64,000 nucleotides of DNA from contig JAUICG010000006.1 in NCBI GenBank assembly GCA_030427485.1, forward strand, positions 124,001 to 188,000, read 5' to 3'. Made by a program: the position numbers and the translations under genes. The notes beneath the pieces are model-generated. The model searched no databases. It saw only the letters and a list, made by a program, of their open reading frames with translations, and was not told the origin of the DNA. This stretch comes from Gammaproteobacteria bacterium. Lineage in GTDB: Bacteria > Pseudomonadota > Gammaproteobacteria > Pseudomonadales > Halieaceae. Every line of letters starts with the position of its first letter. The first letter of the stretch is position 1. Of this stretch, positions 16,874 to 25,796 are shown in pieces.

Positions 16874-18421
16874 ATGACCACCGAATCTCCGGGAGATGAC
16901 TCCGAGCACAAGCTCAACCTGCGGCACCTGGTCAGCAGTGACTACCCCGATCTCAAGCGAATCATGGACGCGGTATATCCCGGCCTGGGCGGGGCCTGGA
17001 CGGAGAAACAGTTCCAGATCCAGTTGAGCGTTTTCCCCGAGGGCCAGATCTGTATCGAGGACCACGGCGTGGTGGTGGCGGCAGCCCTCGCGGTGATAGT
17101 CGACCACGCCAAGTTCGCCGGTCAGCATACTTACGAGGACATTACCGGAGACTCCTACTTCACCACGCACGATCCCAAGGGCGACGTGCTCTACGGGGTG
17201 GATGTCTGCGTGTCACCCGACTACCACGGCATGCGCCTGGGGCGCCGCCTGTATGAAGCACGCAAGGAACTGTGCCAGAACCTCAATCTCAAAAGCATCG
17301 TCGCCGGAGGGCGCATCCCCAACTACGCGAAGTATTCACAGGAGATGACACCTCAAACCTATATTGAGCGGGTAAAGCGCAAGGAAATCTACGATCCCAT
17401 CCTGACGTTTCAGCTATCGAACGAGTTCGAGGTGCAGCGAATCCTGAAAAACTACCTGCCCGAGGATCGGGAATCACATGGCTACGCCACCTTGCTCGAG
17501 TGGCAGAACCTGTATTACGACCCGGAGAAAGCGCCGCTGATCGGGGCTACACGAAGCACCGCCCGCATCGGCTGCGTCCAGTGGCAAATGCGCCCTCTGA
17601 AATCCGTGGAAGAGTTGATCCAGCAGGTTGAGTTTTTCGTGGATGCGCTCTCCGACTACCAGTGCGATCTCGCGCTGTTCCCGGAGTTTTTCAATGCACC
17701 GCTGATGGGAATGGAAGTTCACAAAACGACCGTCGATGCGATCAAGGCGCTGGCCGGGTGCAGTGCCGAAATCATAGAGTCGATTTCAAAGCTGGCGGTC
17801 AGCTACAACATCAACATCATCGCCGGCTCCATCCCCGTACTGGAGGATGAGGAAATCCTGAATGTCGCCTATCTGTGCCGGCGCGACGGCACGCTGGACT
17901 CACAGTACAAGATCCATCCCACACCTTATGAAAAACGGGCCTACATCATGCAGGGCGGCAATGCTCTGAAGGTGTTCGATACCGACTTCGGAAAGATTGG
18001 CATCCTCATCTGCTACGATGTCGAGTTTCCGGAACTCGCGCGCCTGCAGTCGGAACAGGACATGCAGATGTTGTTCGTGCCCTTCTGGACTGACACCAAG
18101 AACGGCTACCTCAGGGTGCGCTGTTGCGCCCAGGCTAGGGCCATTGAAAACGAGTGCTATGTGGCGATCGCCGGGAGCGTGGGTAATCTGCCGAAGGTGG
18201 ATGGCGCCGATATCCAGTACGCGCAGTCAGCCGTGTTCTCACCCTCCGATTTTTCGTTCCCGCACGATGCCATCATGGCCGAAACCACGCCGAACACTGA
18301 AATGACCCTGATCGTCGATCTCGACCTGGAGCAGCTTGAGCGCCTGAAGAACGAGGGCTCTGTGCGCAATTATCTCGATCGCAGAAGGGATTTGTACAGG
18401 ATATCCTGGCTGGGAGAGTGA
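16874..18421 (+). CDS. GNAT acetyltransferase / carbon-nitrogen hydrolase fusion
   Basis: A 515-residue two-domain enzyme. Residues about 15-165 are a GNAT fold (GVDVCVSPDYHGMRLGRRLY contains the acetyl-CoA loop). Residues about 230-500 are a nitrilase-superfamily amidohydrolase with the catalytic triad Glu in ALFPEFFN, Lys in YKIHPTPYEK and Cys in GILICYDVEFPE. This fusion is a known family of unestablished substrate. It probably links or cleaves an amide and acetylates an amine in one molecule, which is inference. ATG at 16874 follows an AAGGAAGA ribosome-binding segment. It converges on a hydrolase gene. Confidence 0.95.
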   Translation: MTTESPGDDSEHKLNLRHLVSSDYPDLKRIMDAVYPGLGGAWTEKQFQIQLSVFPEGQICIEDHGVVVAAALAVIVDHAKFAGQHTYEDITGDSYFTTHDPKGDVLYGVDVCVSPDYHGMRLGRRLYEARKELCQNLNLKSIVAGGRIPNYAKYSQEMTPQTYIERVKRKEIYDPILTFQLSNEFEVQRILKNYLPEDRESHGYATLLEWQNLYYDPEKAPLIGATRSTARIGCVQWQMRPLKSVEELIQQVEFFVDALSDYQCDLALFPEFFNAPLMGMEVHKTTVDAIKALAGCSAEIIESISKLAVSYNINIIAGSIPVLEDEEILNVAYLCRRDGTLDSQYKIHPTPYEKRAYIMQGGNALKVFDTDFGKIGILICYDVEFPELARLQSEQDMQMLFVPFWTDTKNGYLRVRCCAQARAIENECYVAIAGSVGNLPKVDGADIQYAQSAVFSPSDFSFPHDAIMAETTPNTEMTLIVDLDLEQLERLKNEGSVRNYLDRRRDLYRISWLGE

Positions 18422-18489
18422 CCGGCGGGCAGCCCGCGCCGCACTTGCGACGCCGCTTCGAGTCGCGACCCTCACCGGTTACACGCCGT

Positions 18490-19296
18490 TCACCGCGAAC
18501 CGTTGGCTGCAAGAAAGTCCAGCACCAGCGCGTTGAAGCGCACCGGATCTTCCATGTTCGACATATGTCCGACACCGGACATCATCGCAAGCGATGCAGC
18601 CGGTACCCGCCGTTGGACGAGGCCGGCGATAGCGTGGAACTCCGGTAAATCACGCTCCCCGACGATAACCAGTGTCGGACTGCTGATGGATTCGAGCCGG
18701 TCGATTGCCGGCGGCGCCAGGGGCTGTAACAACTCCCTGTTGAGCCAATGCCAGCCGGAGTAGTCAGCCACCATCTGCCGCAGGCGCACCGCGAGTTCCG
18801 GGTGTTCCATGGCGGGTGAAAACAAGGGTCCCGCCAGCCAGCGCCGACGCGCTTCCTCGACACCAAAAGCCACTGCCGCCGAGCGCACATCTGCCGAGAA
18901 CGCGCCGTAAGCCTGCCAGGGATACTCTCGCAATCCCGCGTCTGCGACCAGCAGTGCAGCGGTCATCGCCGGATACGCGAGCGCGAAATCTATCGCCACG
19001 GCGCCACCCAGGGAAAGCCCGAGGATATGTGCATGCGCCACCCCGAGATGCGACAACAACAGGGCGAGATCGTCTGCCGGCGCATACGCCTCGCCGCCCG
19101 GCACAGTCGACTTGCCAAAGCCACGCATTTCATAGCATATGACCTGATACCGCTCTGCAAAAACCGCGACCTGGTCAGACCACATGCGGATATCAAGCGT
19201 ATTGCCGTGGATAAGGACCAGCGCCGGGCCGGTTCCCGTGACCTGATAGTGAAGGCGTGCACCGTTGACGCAAGCGATGTCCTGCCTTGATTGCAT
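18490..19296 (-). CDS. Alpha/beta hydrolase
   Basis: A 268-residue alpha/beta-fold hydrolase in the broad 3-oxoadipate enol-lactonase-like group. The oxyanion stretch LVLIHGNTLD, nucleophile elbow GLSLGG, acid residue in VIVGERDLPEF, and catalytic His in SGVGHMSNME are all present. The ATG at 19296 is chosen because AAGGA precedes it at 8 bases; the frame stays open upstream only as the antisense of the next gene. Substrate unknown (an ester or lactone). It is divergent from the small membrane protein gene. Confidence 0.92.
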   Translation of the reverse strand: MQSRQDIACVNGARLHYQVTGTGPALVLIHGNTLDIRMWSDQVAVFAERYQVICYEMRGFGKSTVPGGEAYAPADDLALLLSHLGVAHAHILGLSLGGAVAIDFALAYPAMTAALLVADAGLREYPWQAYGAFSADVRSAAVAFGVEEARRRWLAGPLFSPAMEHPELAVRLRQMVADYSGWHWLNRELLQPLAPPAIDRLESISSPTLVIVGERDLPEFHAIAGLVQRRVPAASLAMMSGVGHMSNMEDPVRFNALVLDFLAANGSR

Positions 19297-19410
19297 AATT
19301 ACGTCCTTACGTCCTGACTGATCAGATCGGCACCATTGGTGCCCTGCCCTTTTCCAGCGTACAATTTCCGACACGTTCCCGCCACCACAGCCGCCGATCG
19401 AGGACTTGCG

Positions 19411-19797
19411 ATGCCACCGACAGCCAACGCGAATATGGTTAACCTCACCTATCTTATCTACGGCCTGCATCTGTTCAGTGCGATCAATGGCGTGCTCACC
19501 AGCGCCTTCGTGGTTACCGCGTTTCTCAGCGGCTGGCCTTCCATACTCGCGGTCGTTCTCAACTACGTCCAGCGCGATGCGACGCGCGGCACCTATCTGG
19601 AATCGCATTTTCGCTGGCAGATACGCACCTTCTGGTTTGCCCTGCTGTGGTTGCTCATCGGAGCGGCCCTTGTGGTCACTATCGTTGGCATACCCCTGGC
19701 CTGGATCATGGTAACGGTGGTCGGCCTGTGGGTGCTGTACCGCATGTTGCGAGGCCTGGCTCGACTGATGGACCAGGAGGCGATGCCTGTCGACTAG
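19411..19797 (+). CDS. Small DUF4870-like membrane protein
   Basis: A 128-residue protein with about three hydrophobic segments (near 10-50, 70-95 and 95-115) and a central polar stretch GTYLESHFRWQIRTFW typical of DUF4870-type proteins. AGGA precedes the ATG at 19411. Function is unknown. It stands 62 bases ahead of the efflux adaptor gene and could be cotranscribed. Confidence 0.8.
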   Translation: MPPTANANMVNLTYLIYGLHLFSAINGVLTSAFVVTAFLSGWPSILAVVLNYVQRDATRGTYLESHFRWQIRTFWFALLWLLIGAALVVTIVGIPLAWIMVTVVGLWVLYRMLRGLARLMDQEAMPVD

Positions 19798-19859
19798 TTT
19801 GAGAACAGTTGTCCTGTTGATCCTGTCAGTGCCCTGTTACCGGATGGAGTAATCGCTCT

Positions 19860-20933
19860 TTGAAGTCCCTGCTTCTCACAACCCTGCTCACTGTTCTTTC
19901 CGCTTGCAGCGCTTCAGAGCCTGAGCTGGCTCATCCCGACGAGCCAAGAAAGACGAAGGTGGTGGCCGAGCATCCGCGGCAGCAGGACATCGATGAGGTA
20001 TTGAAGGCACTGGGCAGTGTCGAGAGCATCAACGATCCCACCGTTTCCGCTGAAACCCCGGGCCAGGTGGAGGAGGTAGCGGTTCATGAGGGCGAGGCGG
20101 TCGCCTCCGGTCAGTTGCTCGCCGCGCTGGACGGGACACTGCACGCGATAGAAACCGCCAAGGCTGCCGCGGAAGTACGCCGCTACGATGTACTGGTACG
20201 GAACCAGGACGACGAAGTAAAACGCCTGCAGCGTCTTATTGAATCCCGTTCCGTGTCCAGGGACCAACTGGAGGACGAAGAGGCGGAGCTGGACATACTG
20301 TCCGCGCAGCGGGATATCGCCCGCAAGCAGTGGGAGCACGCTCGCTACATGGCGTCGAAGACACGCATCACCGCGCCGCTGGAAGGACTGGTCACACGCC
20401 GGTATATCTCACCCGGCGACTATGTAAGCGCGGGGCAACCATTGTTCGACCTGGTCAGCGTGGATCGCCTGCGGGCGCGCATAGCGTTTCCCGAGCACGA
20501 CGCCTCCAGGATTGTGGTCGGCCAGACGGTCCACCTGCAAACACCTGCGGCACCCGGGATTGCAGCGACGGGTGTGGTCGCCGCGTTGAACCCCCAGATC
20601 AAGATGCACAATCGCGCGGTGGAAATCATCGTAGAATTCGATAATCCTGGGGGTTGGTTGCCCGGTGCGAGCGTGGATGCCACCCTGGTGACCGAGCGAC
20701 GCACCGGGGCCCTGACGCTACCGTTGCTGGCGCTGGTCAACCGCGACGGCCGCGACGTCGTGTTCGTCATTAGCGGCAATCGCGTGCGCGCGGCACCGGT
20801 CACCGCGGGCTGGCGCGAAGCCGGCCGGGTGGAAATTCTCAGCGGCATCAACGCTGATGACCAGGTGGCCGTTGAGGGTGCGAACCTGCTCAGCGAGGGC
20901 AGCCTGGTGGACGTGGAGCACGCCGCACGGTGA
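19860..20933 (+). CDS. RND efflux periplasmic adaptor (membrane fusion protein), lipoprotein
   Basis: A 357-residue HlyD/AcrA-type adaptor bridging the inner-membrane pump and an outer-membrane channel. The start is a TTG at 19860. A signal peptide ends in the lipobox LLTVLSAC, so the adaptor is lipid-anchored. The biotinyl-lipoyl-like half motif VSAETPGQVEEVAVHEGEAV is followed by a helical hairpin (about 95-165), then the barrel and proximal domains. Its stop overlaps the permease start by four bases (GTGA). No TolC-like gene is in the window, so the pair must use an outer-membrane partner encoded elsewhere. Confidence 0.95.
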   Translation: MKSLLLTTLLTVLSACSASEPELAHPDEPRKTKVVAEHPRQQDIDEVLKALGSVESINDPTVSAETPGQVEEVAVHEGEAVASGQLLAALDGTLHAIETAKAAAEVRRYDVLVRNQDDEVKRLQRLIESRSVSRDQLEDEEAELDILSAQRDIARKQWEHARYMASKTRITAPLEGLVTRRYISPGDYVSAGQPLFDLVSVDRLRARIAFPEHDASRIVVGQTVHLQTPAAPGIAATGVVAALNPQIKMHNRAVEIIVEFDNPGGWLPGASVDATLVTERRTGALTLPLLALVNRDGRDVVFVISGNRVRAAPVTAGWREAGRVEILSGINADDQVAVEGANLLSEGSLVDVEHAAR

Positions 20934-23900
20934 ACCTGGTACAGCTCTTTGTGCACCGTCGGGTACTGGCCTATATGCTGAGCGCGGCCATGTTACTCTT
21001 CGGCGTGATCGGCCTGCGCGGTGTCGGACTCGAGCGCCTGCCCGATATCAACCCGCCCATGATCACGGTCACGACAGTCAACCCGGGCGCCAGTCCCGAG
21101 GTAATGGACGCCAGTATCAGCGCGGTACTGGAATCGGCGGTCAATTCTGTAGCCGGCATCAATCACATCCAGTCGATGTCCGTTCCCGGCGTATCGGAGA
21201 TCTGGGTAGAGTTCATCATCACCAAGGATCCTGACATCGCCTTCAACGAAGTTCAGGCAAAGGTGAACCAGGTCATGAATGACCTGCCCCGGGAAGTGGA
21301 AACACCGGTTGTCGCAAAACTGGATATGAATGCCGAGCCCGTTCTCTGGCTGGTGCTCAAGGGCGATCGGGCTCTGAACGACCTGAACCAGATTGCGCGG
21401 ACCATGATCAAGCGCCAGTTGGAGAACATCGATGGTGTGGGCGGAGTGGGAATCGGTGGCGGCCGCGAACGCAAGGTCCGCGTGGATCTCGACCTGTCAC
21501 GGATGGCGGCGCTGGGGATCACCGCGCAGGAGGTGATCGCCGCGTTCGGGCGCGAGCACGTGCAACTCGCCGGAGGATACCTTGTGGGCGGGATGCTGGA
21601 AAAACTGCTGCACCTGGACCTCGAGTACCACAGCACCGCGGAACTGGCCGGACTGGTAGTTACCTGGCGCGACCAGGTGCCCGTGACGCTGGGCGAAATA
21701 GCTACCATCAGTGATGGTCTGGATGACAAGCGCAGCCTGGCCAGGTTCAACGGCGAAGAGGCGCTGGCCGTCGCCGTTCGCAAGGTGCGCAATGCCAACA
21801 CCGTGGCGATTGTCGACGAAGTCACACGCCGACTGGACTCCGTGATCATCCCCTCCCTCCCCGACGGCGTGGAACTGGTGGTGGCAACCGATGAAGCGGG
21901 AATCATTTCCGGCACCGCCAACGCGCTGTTCGATCACATCATCGAGGGCACACTGTTGGCGGCTTTCGTGGTCTGGCTATTCCTGCTGAATCTCCGCGCC
22001 ACGGTGATTATCACTACCGCAATCCCGGTGTCACTGGCCGGCGCGGTAGTAGTGATGTATTTTGGCGGCTACACGTTCAATATCATGACCCTGAGCGGCC
22101 TGCTGCTGTTGATTGGCGTCGTGGTCGATGACGCTATCGTGGTGCTGGAAAACATTCACCGGCAACTGGAGGCGGGCGAGTCGGACCTCGATCTCGCCGC
22201 GATAAAGGGTACCGGTGAAGTGGTCTTCGCGGTGATGGCGGCCACGCTCACGCTGGTCTGTATCTTTGCCACCGTTATTTTCATGGACGGCATGATCGGC
22301 GTGTTCATGCGCTCTTTTGCGGTGGTGGTGACAGTCGGCGTACTGGCGTCATTGTTTGTATCTCTGAGCCTGACGCCGGCGCTTTGCGCGCGGTTTTTGC
22401 GCGCGGATGTTGCGGAGGACGGCCCGATTACCCGTGGTATAAGTCGCTTTCACCAGTGGCTGGAACATCGCTACCGCCGGCTGCTGGCTTTCGGCCTGAG
22501 GTTTCGCCTGCTGGTCATGACACTCACGGCCCTGCTGGTCTTGTCCACCGCGTGGTTTATGGGGCAACTCGGCAGCGAGTTCTTTCCGCACGATGATGAA
22601 TCACGTTTCATGGTACGACTGAAGGCGCCGCTCGGCACCTCGATCGAGTATATGGAACAGAAAATCGGCCAGGCTGAATCGCTACTGCGGGAGATCGCGG
22701 AAGTCGACCGCGTGCTCAGTACGGTCGGCGCGGGTGAGGAAGGCGAGGTCAGCGACGCCACGCTCAATGTAATGCTGACCCCCAAGTCCGCACGGGAGCG
22801 CTCGCAAAAAGCGGTGATGGCAGAAGTTCGCAACAAGCTGCAACAGGTGGTGGGCGTGGAATCCTATGTCATCTCTTTCGCTATTTTCAGCGGCGCCGGC
22901 GAACCCTTCAGCGCCTATATCACCGGTCCGGATTTTTACCGGGTTGCGCAACTGGCTGGTGAGATGGAAGAGCAACTCGCGCTGGACCCGCGCATGGGCG
23001 ATGTGCGCATGGAACTGAGGATGGACCGGCCGCAGTTGTACTTCGATGTCGACCGCAACCGGGCCCAGGCGCTTGGCATCAGTACCCGCCAGATCGGCGA
23101 TACCATTCGGGTATTGGCCGGCGGGGCGGATATCGCCAAGTACAATGCCCTGCCCGGCGACGGCGAGCGTTACGATGTGCGACTGTCGGCGAGCAGGGAC
23201 ACCATGCAGGTGCCCGGTGATCTGGAGAGCGTATACCTGCAGGGGCCACAGAGCGAGTTGTTACCGCTGGATACTGTGGTCACCGTGCGGGAGTCTCTCG
23301 GTCCCGCCGGAGTGGAGCGTCGTGACCTGCTGTTTGCCGCTGCCTTCAGGTCGACCCCGCAGATGGACCTGGGCCAGGCGGTCACGGAGTTCACTCGACT
23401 GGGCGAGGCCCTGTTGCCGCCCGGCTATAGCGTGGCGATGGCGGGGCAGGCCGAGGAACTTGGCAAATCCCTGGATGCCGTGCTGTTTCTGATCGCTACC
23501 GGGTTGATTCTGGTGTACATGGTACTCGCCAGCCAGTTCAACTCGTTCCTGCAGCCGGTGCTGGTCATGCTGGCGCAGCCCCTGGCCATCGTTGGCGGCA
23601 TCATCGGACTGTGGGTGGCCAACCAGACGCTCAATATCTACTCGATGATCGGCCTGGTGCTGCTGGTAGGTCTGGTCTCGAAAAACTCCATCTTGCTGGT
23701 TGACCTGATCAATCGCTATCGCGACCAGGGCATGGATACCGGCACTGCGATCATGCAGGCGTGCCCGCGGCGCATGCGCCCGGTCCTGATGACGTCATTG
23801 ACGATCGTGTTGGCGATGCTGCCGGCGGCCATCGGTGTCGGCGAGGGCGCGGGGCAGTATGGCCCGCTCGCAATCGCGGTCATCGGCGGTGTCGTGAGTT

Positions 23901-23995
23901 CCACGCTGCTCACCCTGCTGGTGGTTCCGGTAGCGTACTCCCTGCTGGAGCACGCCCTGTCCCGGCAGGCGGTTGCCGCTGTCCGGAAAACCTGA
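20930..23995 (+). CDS. RND family efflux permease (HAE1-like)
   Basis: A 1021-residue inner-membrane proton-driven pump of the AcrB/MexB superfamily, normal length. The GTG start at 20930 overlaps the adaptor stop. The proton-relay acidic pair is seen in VVVDDAIVVLENIHR (TM4 region, near residue 405), and paired large periplasmic loops follow TM1 and TM7. The second half repeats the layout (SKNSILLVDLINRYR). It works with the adaptor just upstream to export hydrophobic compounds or biocides; the substrate cannot be read. Confidence 0.96.
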   Translation: MNLVQLFVHRRVLAYMLSAAMLLFGVIGLRGVGLERLPDINPPMITVTTVNPGASPEVMDASISAVLESAVNSVAGINHIQSMSVPGVSEIWVEFIITKDPDIAFNEVQAKVNQVMNDLPREVETPVVAKLDMNAEPVLWLVLKGDRALNDLNQIARTMIKRQLENIDGVGGVGIGGGRERKVRVDLDLSRMAALGITAQEVIAAFGREHVQLAGGYLVGGMLEKLLHLDLEYHSTAELAGLVVTWRDQVPVTLGEIATISDGLDDKRSLARFNGEEALAVAVRKVRNANTVAIVDEVTRRLDSVIIPSLPDGVELVVATDEAGIISGTANALFDHIIEGTLLAAFVVWLFLLNLRATVIITTAIPVSLAGAVVVMYFGGYTFNIMTLSGLLLLIGVVVDDAIVVLENIHRQLEAGESDLDLAAIKGTGEVVFAVMAATLTLVCIFATVIFMDGMIGVFMRSFAVVVTVGVLASLFVSLSLTPALCARFLRADVAEDGPITRGISRFHQWLEHRYRRLLAFGLRFRLLVMTLTALLVLSTAWFMGQLGSEFFPHDDESRFMVRLKAPLGTSIEYMEQKIGQAESLLREIAEVDRVLSTVGAGEEGEVSDATLNVMLTPKSARERSQKAVMAEVRNKLQQVVGVESYVISFAIFSGAGEPFSAYITGPDFYRVAQLAGEMEEQLALDPRMGDVRMELRMDRPQLYFDVDRNRAQALGISTRQIGDTIRVLAGGADIAKYNALPGDGERYDVRLSASRDTMQVPGDLESVYLQGPQSELLPLDTVVTVRESLGPAGVERRDLLFAAAFRSTPQMDLGQAVTEFTRLGEALLPPGYSVAMAGQAEELGKSLDAVLFLIATGLILVYMVLASQFNSFLQPVLVMLAQPLAIVGGIIGLWVANQTLNIYSMIGLVLLVGLVSKNSILLVDLINRYRDQGMDTGTAIMQACPRRMRPVLMTSLTIVLAMLPAAIGVGEGAGQYGPLAIAVIGGVVSSTLLTLLVVPVAYSLLEHALSRQAVAAVRKT

Positions 23996-24178
23996 CGCGC
24001 GGCTTCCCGAACAGTACACGTTTGGAATACCGGGAATCCTTCTCCCATCTCCAATAGCCTGTTGCGCAACCCGGGGCAGCGCGGGTGTCAGGATTTTTTA
24101 CACTTACCGCATGGAATGTAGCACTGCACGCGCTTCCTGCACGATTATCCCACTGAATTTCAAGGGACTTTTTTGTGC

Positions 24179-24194
24179 TGGCATTGCTCTTGCT
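24179..24194 (+). promoter_or_regulatory. Sigma-54-type promoter of the PEP-CTERM gene
   Basis: TGGCATTGCTCTTGCT matches the sigma-54 consensus TGGCAC-N5-TTGCW with one mismatch. GG (24180-24181) and GC (24192-24193) are exactly 10 bases apart as required. A start about 12 bases downstream would give a leader of about 55 bases before the ATG at 24260. Sigma-54 control is established for many PEP-CTERM genes through PrsK/PrsR-type regulators; none is in this window. Confidence 0.75.
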
Positions 24195-24259
24195 TCATAA
24201 CACGCAAGGCACTCTAGCTATGCCGAAACTGAATGTTAACCGCAAAAGGAGCGTTAAAT

Positions 24260-24907
24260 ATGGTACGGAAAATTCTGGGTACACTCGGTTTGGGCGTCGG
24301 GCTGATGGCTGCCCCGATGGTCGCGTCTGCTGCTATCATCGTGCTGGATTTTGAAGGCGTGGGCAACTCGGTCCCGGTGGGTAACTTCTACAATGGTGGC
24401 GGTGGCCCCAACTATGGCGTGGAGTTTTCGCCCGCTACGCTGGCGATTGTGGATTCCGATGCGGGTGGTGGCGGAAATTTTGCCAACGAGCCGTCGCCGG
24501 ACACAATCATGTTTTTCCTGGATGCGAATAACGCGATCCTGAATTTCGCCGCCGGGTTCGACACTGGCTTCTCTTTCTTCTACACCTCCTCAACTGCGGC
24601 AAGCGTGAATGTGTACGATGGCGTGAATGGTAGCGGAAATCTGCTCGGCACCCTGAACCTCAACGCGCAACATACCTCTGGCTGCACCGGGGATCCCAAC
24701 GGCACTTTCTGTAACTGGACTCCCGTCGGCGTGAACTTCGCCGGTATCGCAAAGTCGATCGACTTCGGCGGCACGGCTAACCAGACAGGTTTTGACGATA
24801 TCACCTTTGGTTCGGCAGAGCCGGGCCGAACACCGGTCCCTGCCACGCTGGCGCTGTTCGGGTTGGGCCTGGCAGGCCTTGGCTGGTCGCGTCGCAAGAA
24901 AGCCTAG
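24260..24907 (+). CDS. PEP-CTERM sorting-domain secreted protein
   Basis: A 215-residue exported protein. An N-terminal signal peptide (MVRKILGTLG to VASA) leads to a Gly/Asn/Thr-rich body with two Cys, resembling low-complexity extracellular matrix proteins. The C-terminus is a textbook PEP-CTERM tail: a VPVPATL-type motif, a hydrophobic helix, and a final WSRRKKA basic cluster. The exosortase recognises this tail and releases the protein outside. AGGAG precedes the ATG at 24260. It is monocistronic between a sigma-54-type promoter and a strong terminator. No exosortase gene is in this window. Confidence 0.93.
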   Translation: MVRKILGTLGLGVGLMAAPMVASAAIIVLDFEGVGNSVPVGNFYNGGGGPNYGVEFSPATLAIVDSDAGGGGNFANEPSPDTIMFFLDANNAILNFAAGFDTGFSFFYTSSTAASVNVYDGVNGSGNLLGTLNLNAQHTSGCTGDPNGTFCNWTPVGVNFAGIAKSIDFGGTANQTGFDDITFGSAEPGRTPVPATLALFGLGLAGLGWSRRKKA

Positions 24908-24922
24908 GCAGCACGCCTGTGG

Positions 24923-24950
24923 AAAAGCCCCCTGTCCCGGGGGCTTTTTT
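24923..24950 (+). terminator. Intrinsic terminator after the PEP-CTERM gene
   Basis: AAAAGCCCCC-tgtccc-GGGGGCTTTT is a perfect 10-bp stem with a six-base loop and a run of six T. It starts 15 bases after the stop. The A run on the other side may also serve the minus-strand dehydrogenase gene. Confidence 0.92.
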
Positions 24951-24970
24951 GTGCCCGCATTTCGCGTGTA

Positions 24971-25786
24971 CTAGCGGTCCGCGGCCTGGTTATCCAGGTT
25001 GGTGATATCGAAGGCGGGCACATACAGTTGCGCTGTTTTGCCGCCATCCACCGGCAGCACCACCGCAGTGACAAACGCGGCCTCGTCGGACGCCAGAAAG
25101 CAGATCACCCGGGCAACCTCTTCGGGGGTGGCCGCGCGCTGCATCGGAATCGCGTCGGTAATGATTTTTTTCACCGCGTCGTTCTTCAGCGTGGCGGCGT
25201 TCAGTCCCGGGGTGTCGACCGCACCGGGAGCAACCACGTTCACCCGCACATTGTGGGGCGCGGCCTCCATCGCCGCGCACTGGCTGAACTGGTTGAGCGC
25301 GGCCTTCGCCGCCCCGTACGCGCCGGCCGCAATCCCGGCGCGCAGGCTGCTGACCGACGATACATTGATAATCGATCCGCTGCGCTGGGGTATCATGATG
25401 CGCAGGGCAGCCTGCACGCCGATAAACACACTGTCGACGCCGATGCCAAAATTGGCCCGCCAGTCTTTCAGGCTCTGGTCGACGACCATGCCGCCGATCA
25501 CCGAGGGTGCATTGTTTACCAGCACATCCAGGCGGCCGTGTTTTTCTGCGGTATCATTGATCAGCGCGGCAAATGCATCGGTATCGCCGACATCCAGTGC
25601 ATGACCGGTAAAGCTGCCGGGCAAGTCCCTTGCCGCCGCATCCAGTTCGTCCAGTTTCGCTTTGCGCCGCGCGCAGCTCACCACATGCGCGCCCTCCGCG
25701 ACGAGTTGCAGCACAGTGCTCCTGCCGATCCCCATGCTGCCACCTGTCACAATGGCAACTTTGCCCGCAAACCGCGATCTGCTCAT
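24971..25786 (-). CDS. Short-chain dehydrogenase/reductase
   Basis: A 271-residue classical SDR. The NAD(P) motif TGGSMGIG is near residue 14, NNA near 90, and the active-site YxxxK appears as YGAAK near 160 after SSVSS. The tail extends about 20 residues past the usual end (PVDGGKT). The ATG at 25786 is preferred; a GTG two codons upstream is possible. It starts 10 bases after the double hot-dog dehydratase stop, so the two are one operon. It probably oxidises a hydroxyacyl or cyclic alcohol intermediate; substrate unknown. Confidence 0.93.
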   Translation of the reverse strand: MSRSRFAGKVAIVTGGSMGIGRSTVLQLVAEGAHVVSCARRKAKLDELDAAARDLPGSFTGHALDVGDTDAFAALINDTAEKHGRLDVLVNNAPSVIGGMVVDQSLKDWRANFGIGVDSVFIGVQAALRIMIPQRSGSIINVSSVSSLRAGIAAGAYGAAKAALNQFSQCAAMEAAPHNVRVNVVAPGAVDTPGLNAATLKNDAVKKIITDAIPMQRAATPEEVARVICFLASDEAAFVTAVVLPVDGGKTAQLYVPAFDITNLDNQAADR

Positions 25787-25796
25787 ATTCACTACC

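Noticed and set aside
18422..18489. GCGGGC-a-GCCCGC as terminator between convergent genes
   Set aside because: The loop would be a single base and no T run follows, so it cannot form a standard terminator hairpin.
19297..19608. N-terminal extension of the alpha/beta hydrolase
   Set aside because: These codons are antisense to the small membrane protein gene. A ribosome binding site and family start support 19296.
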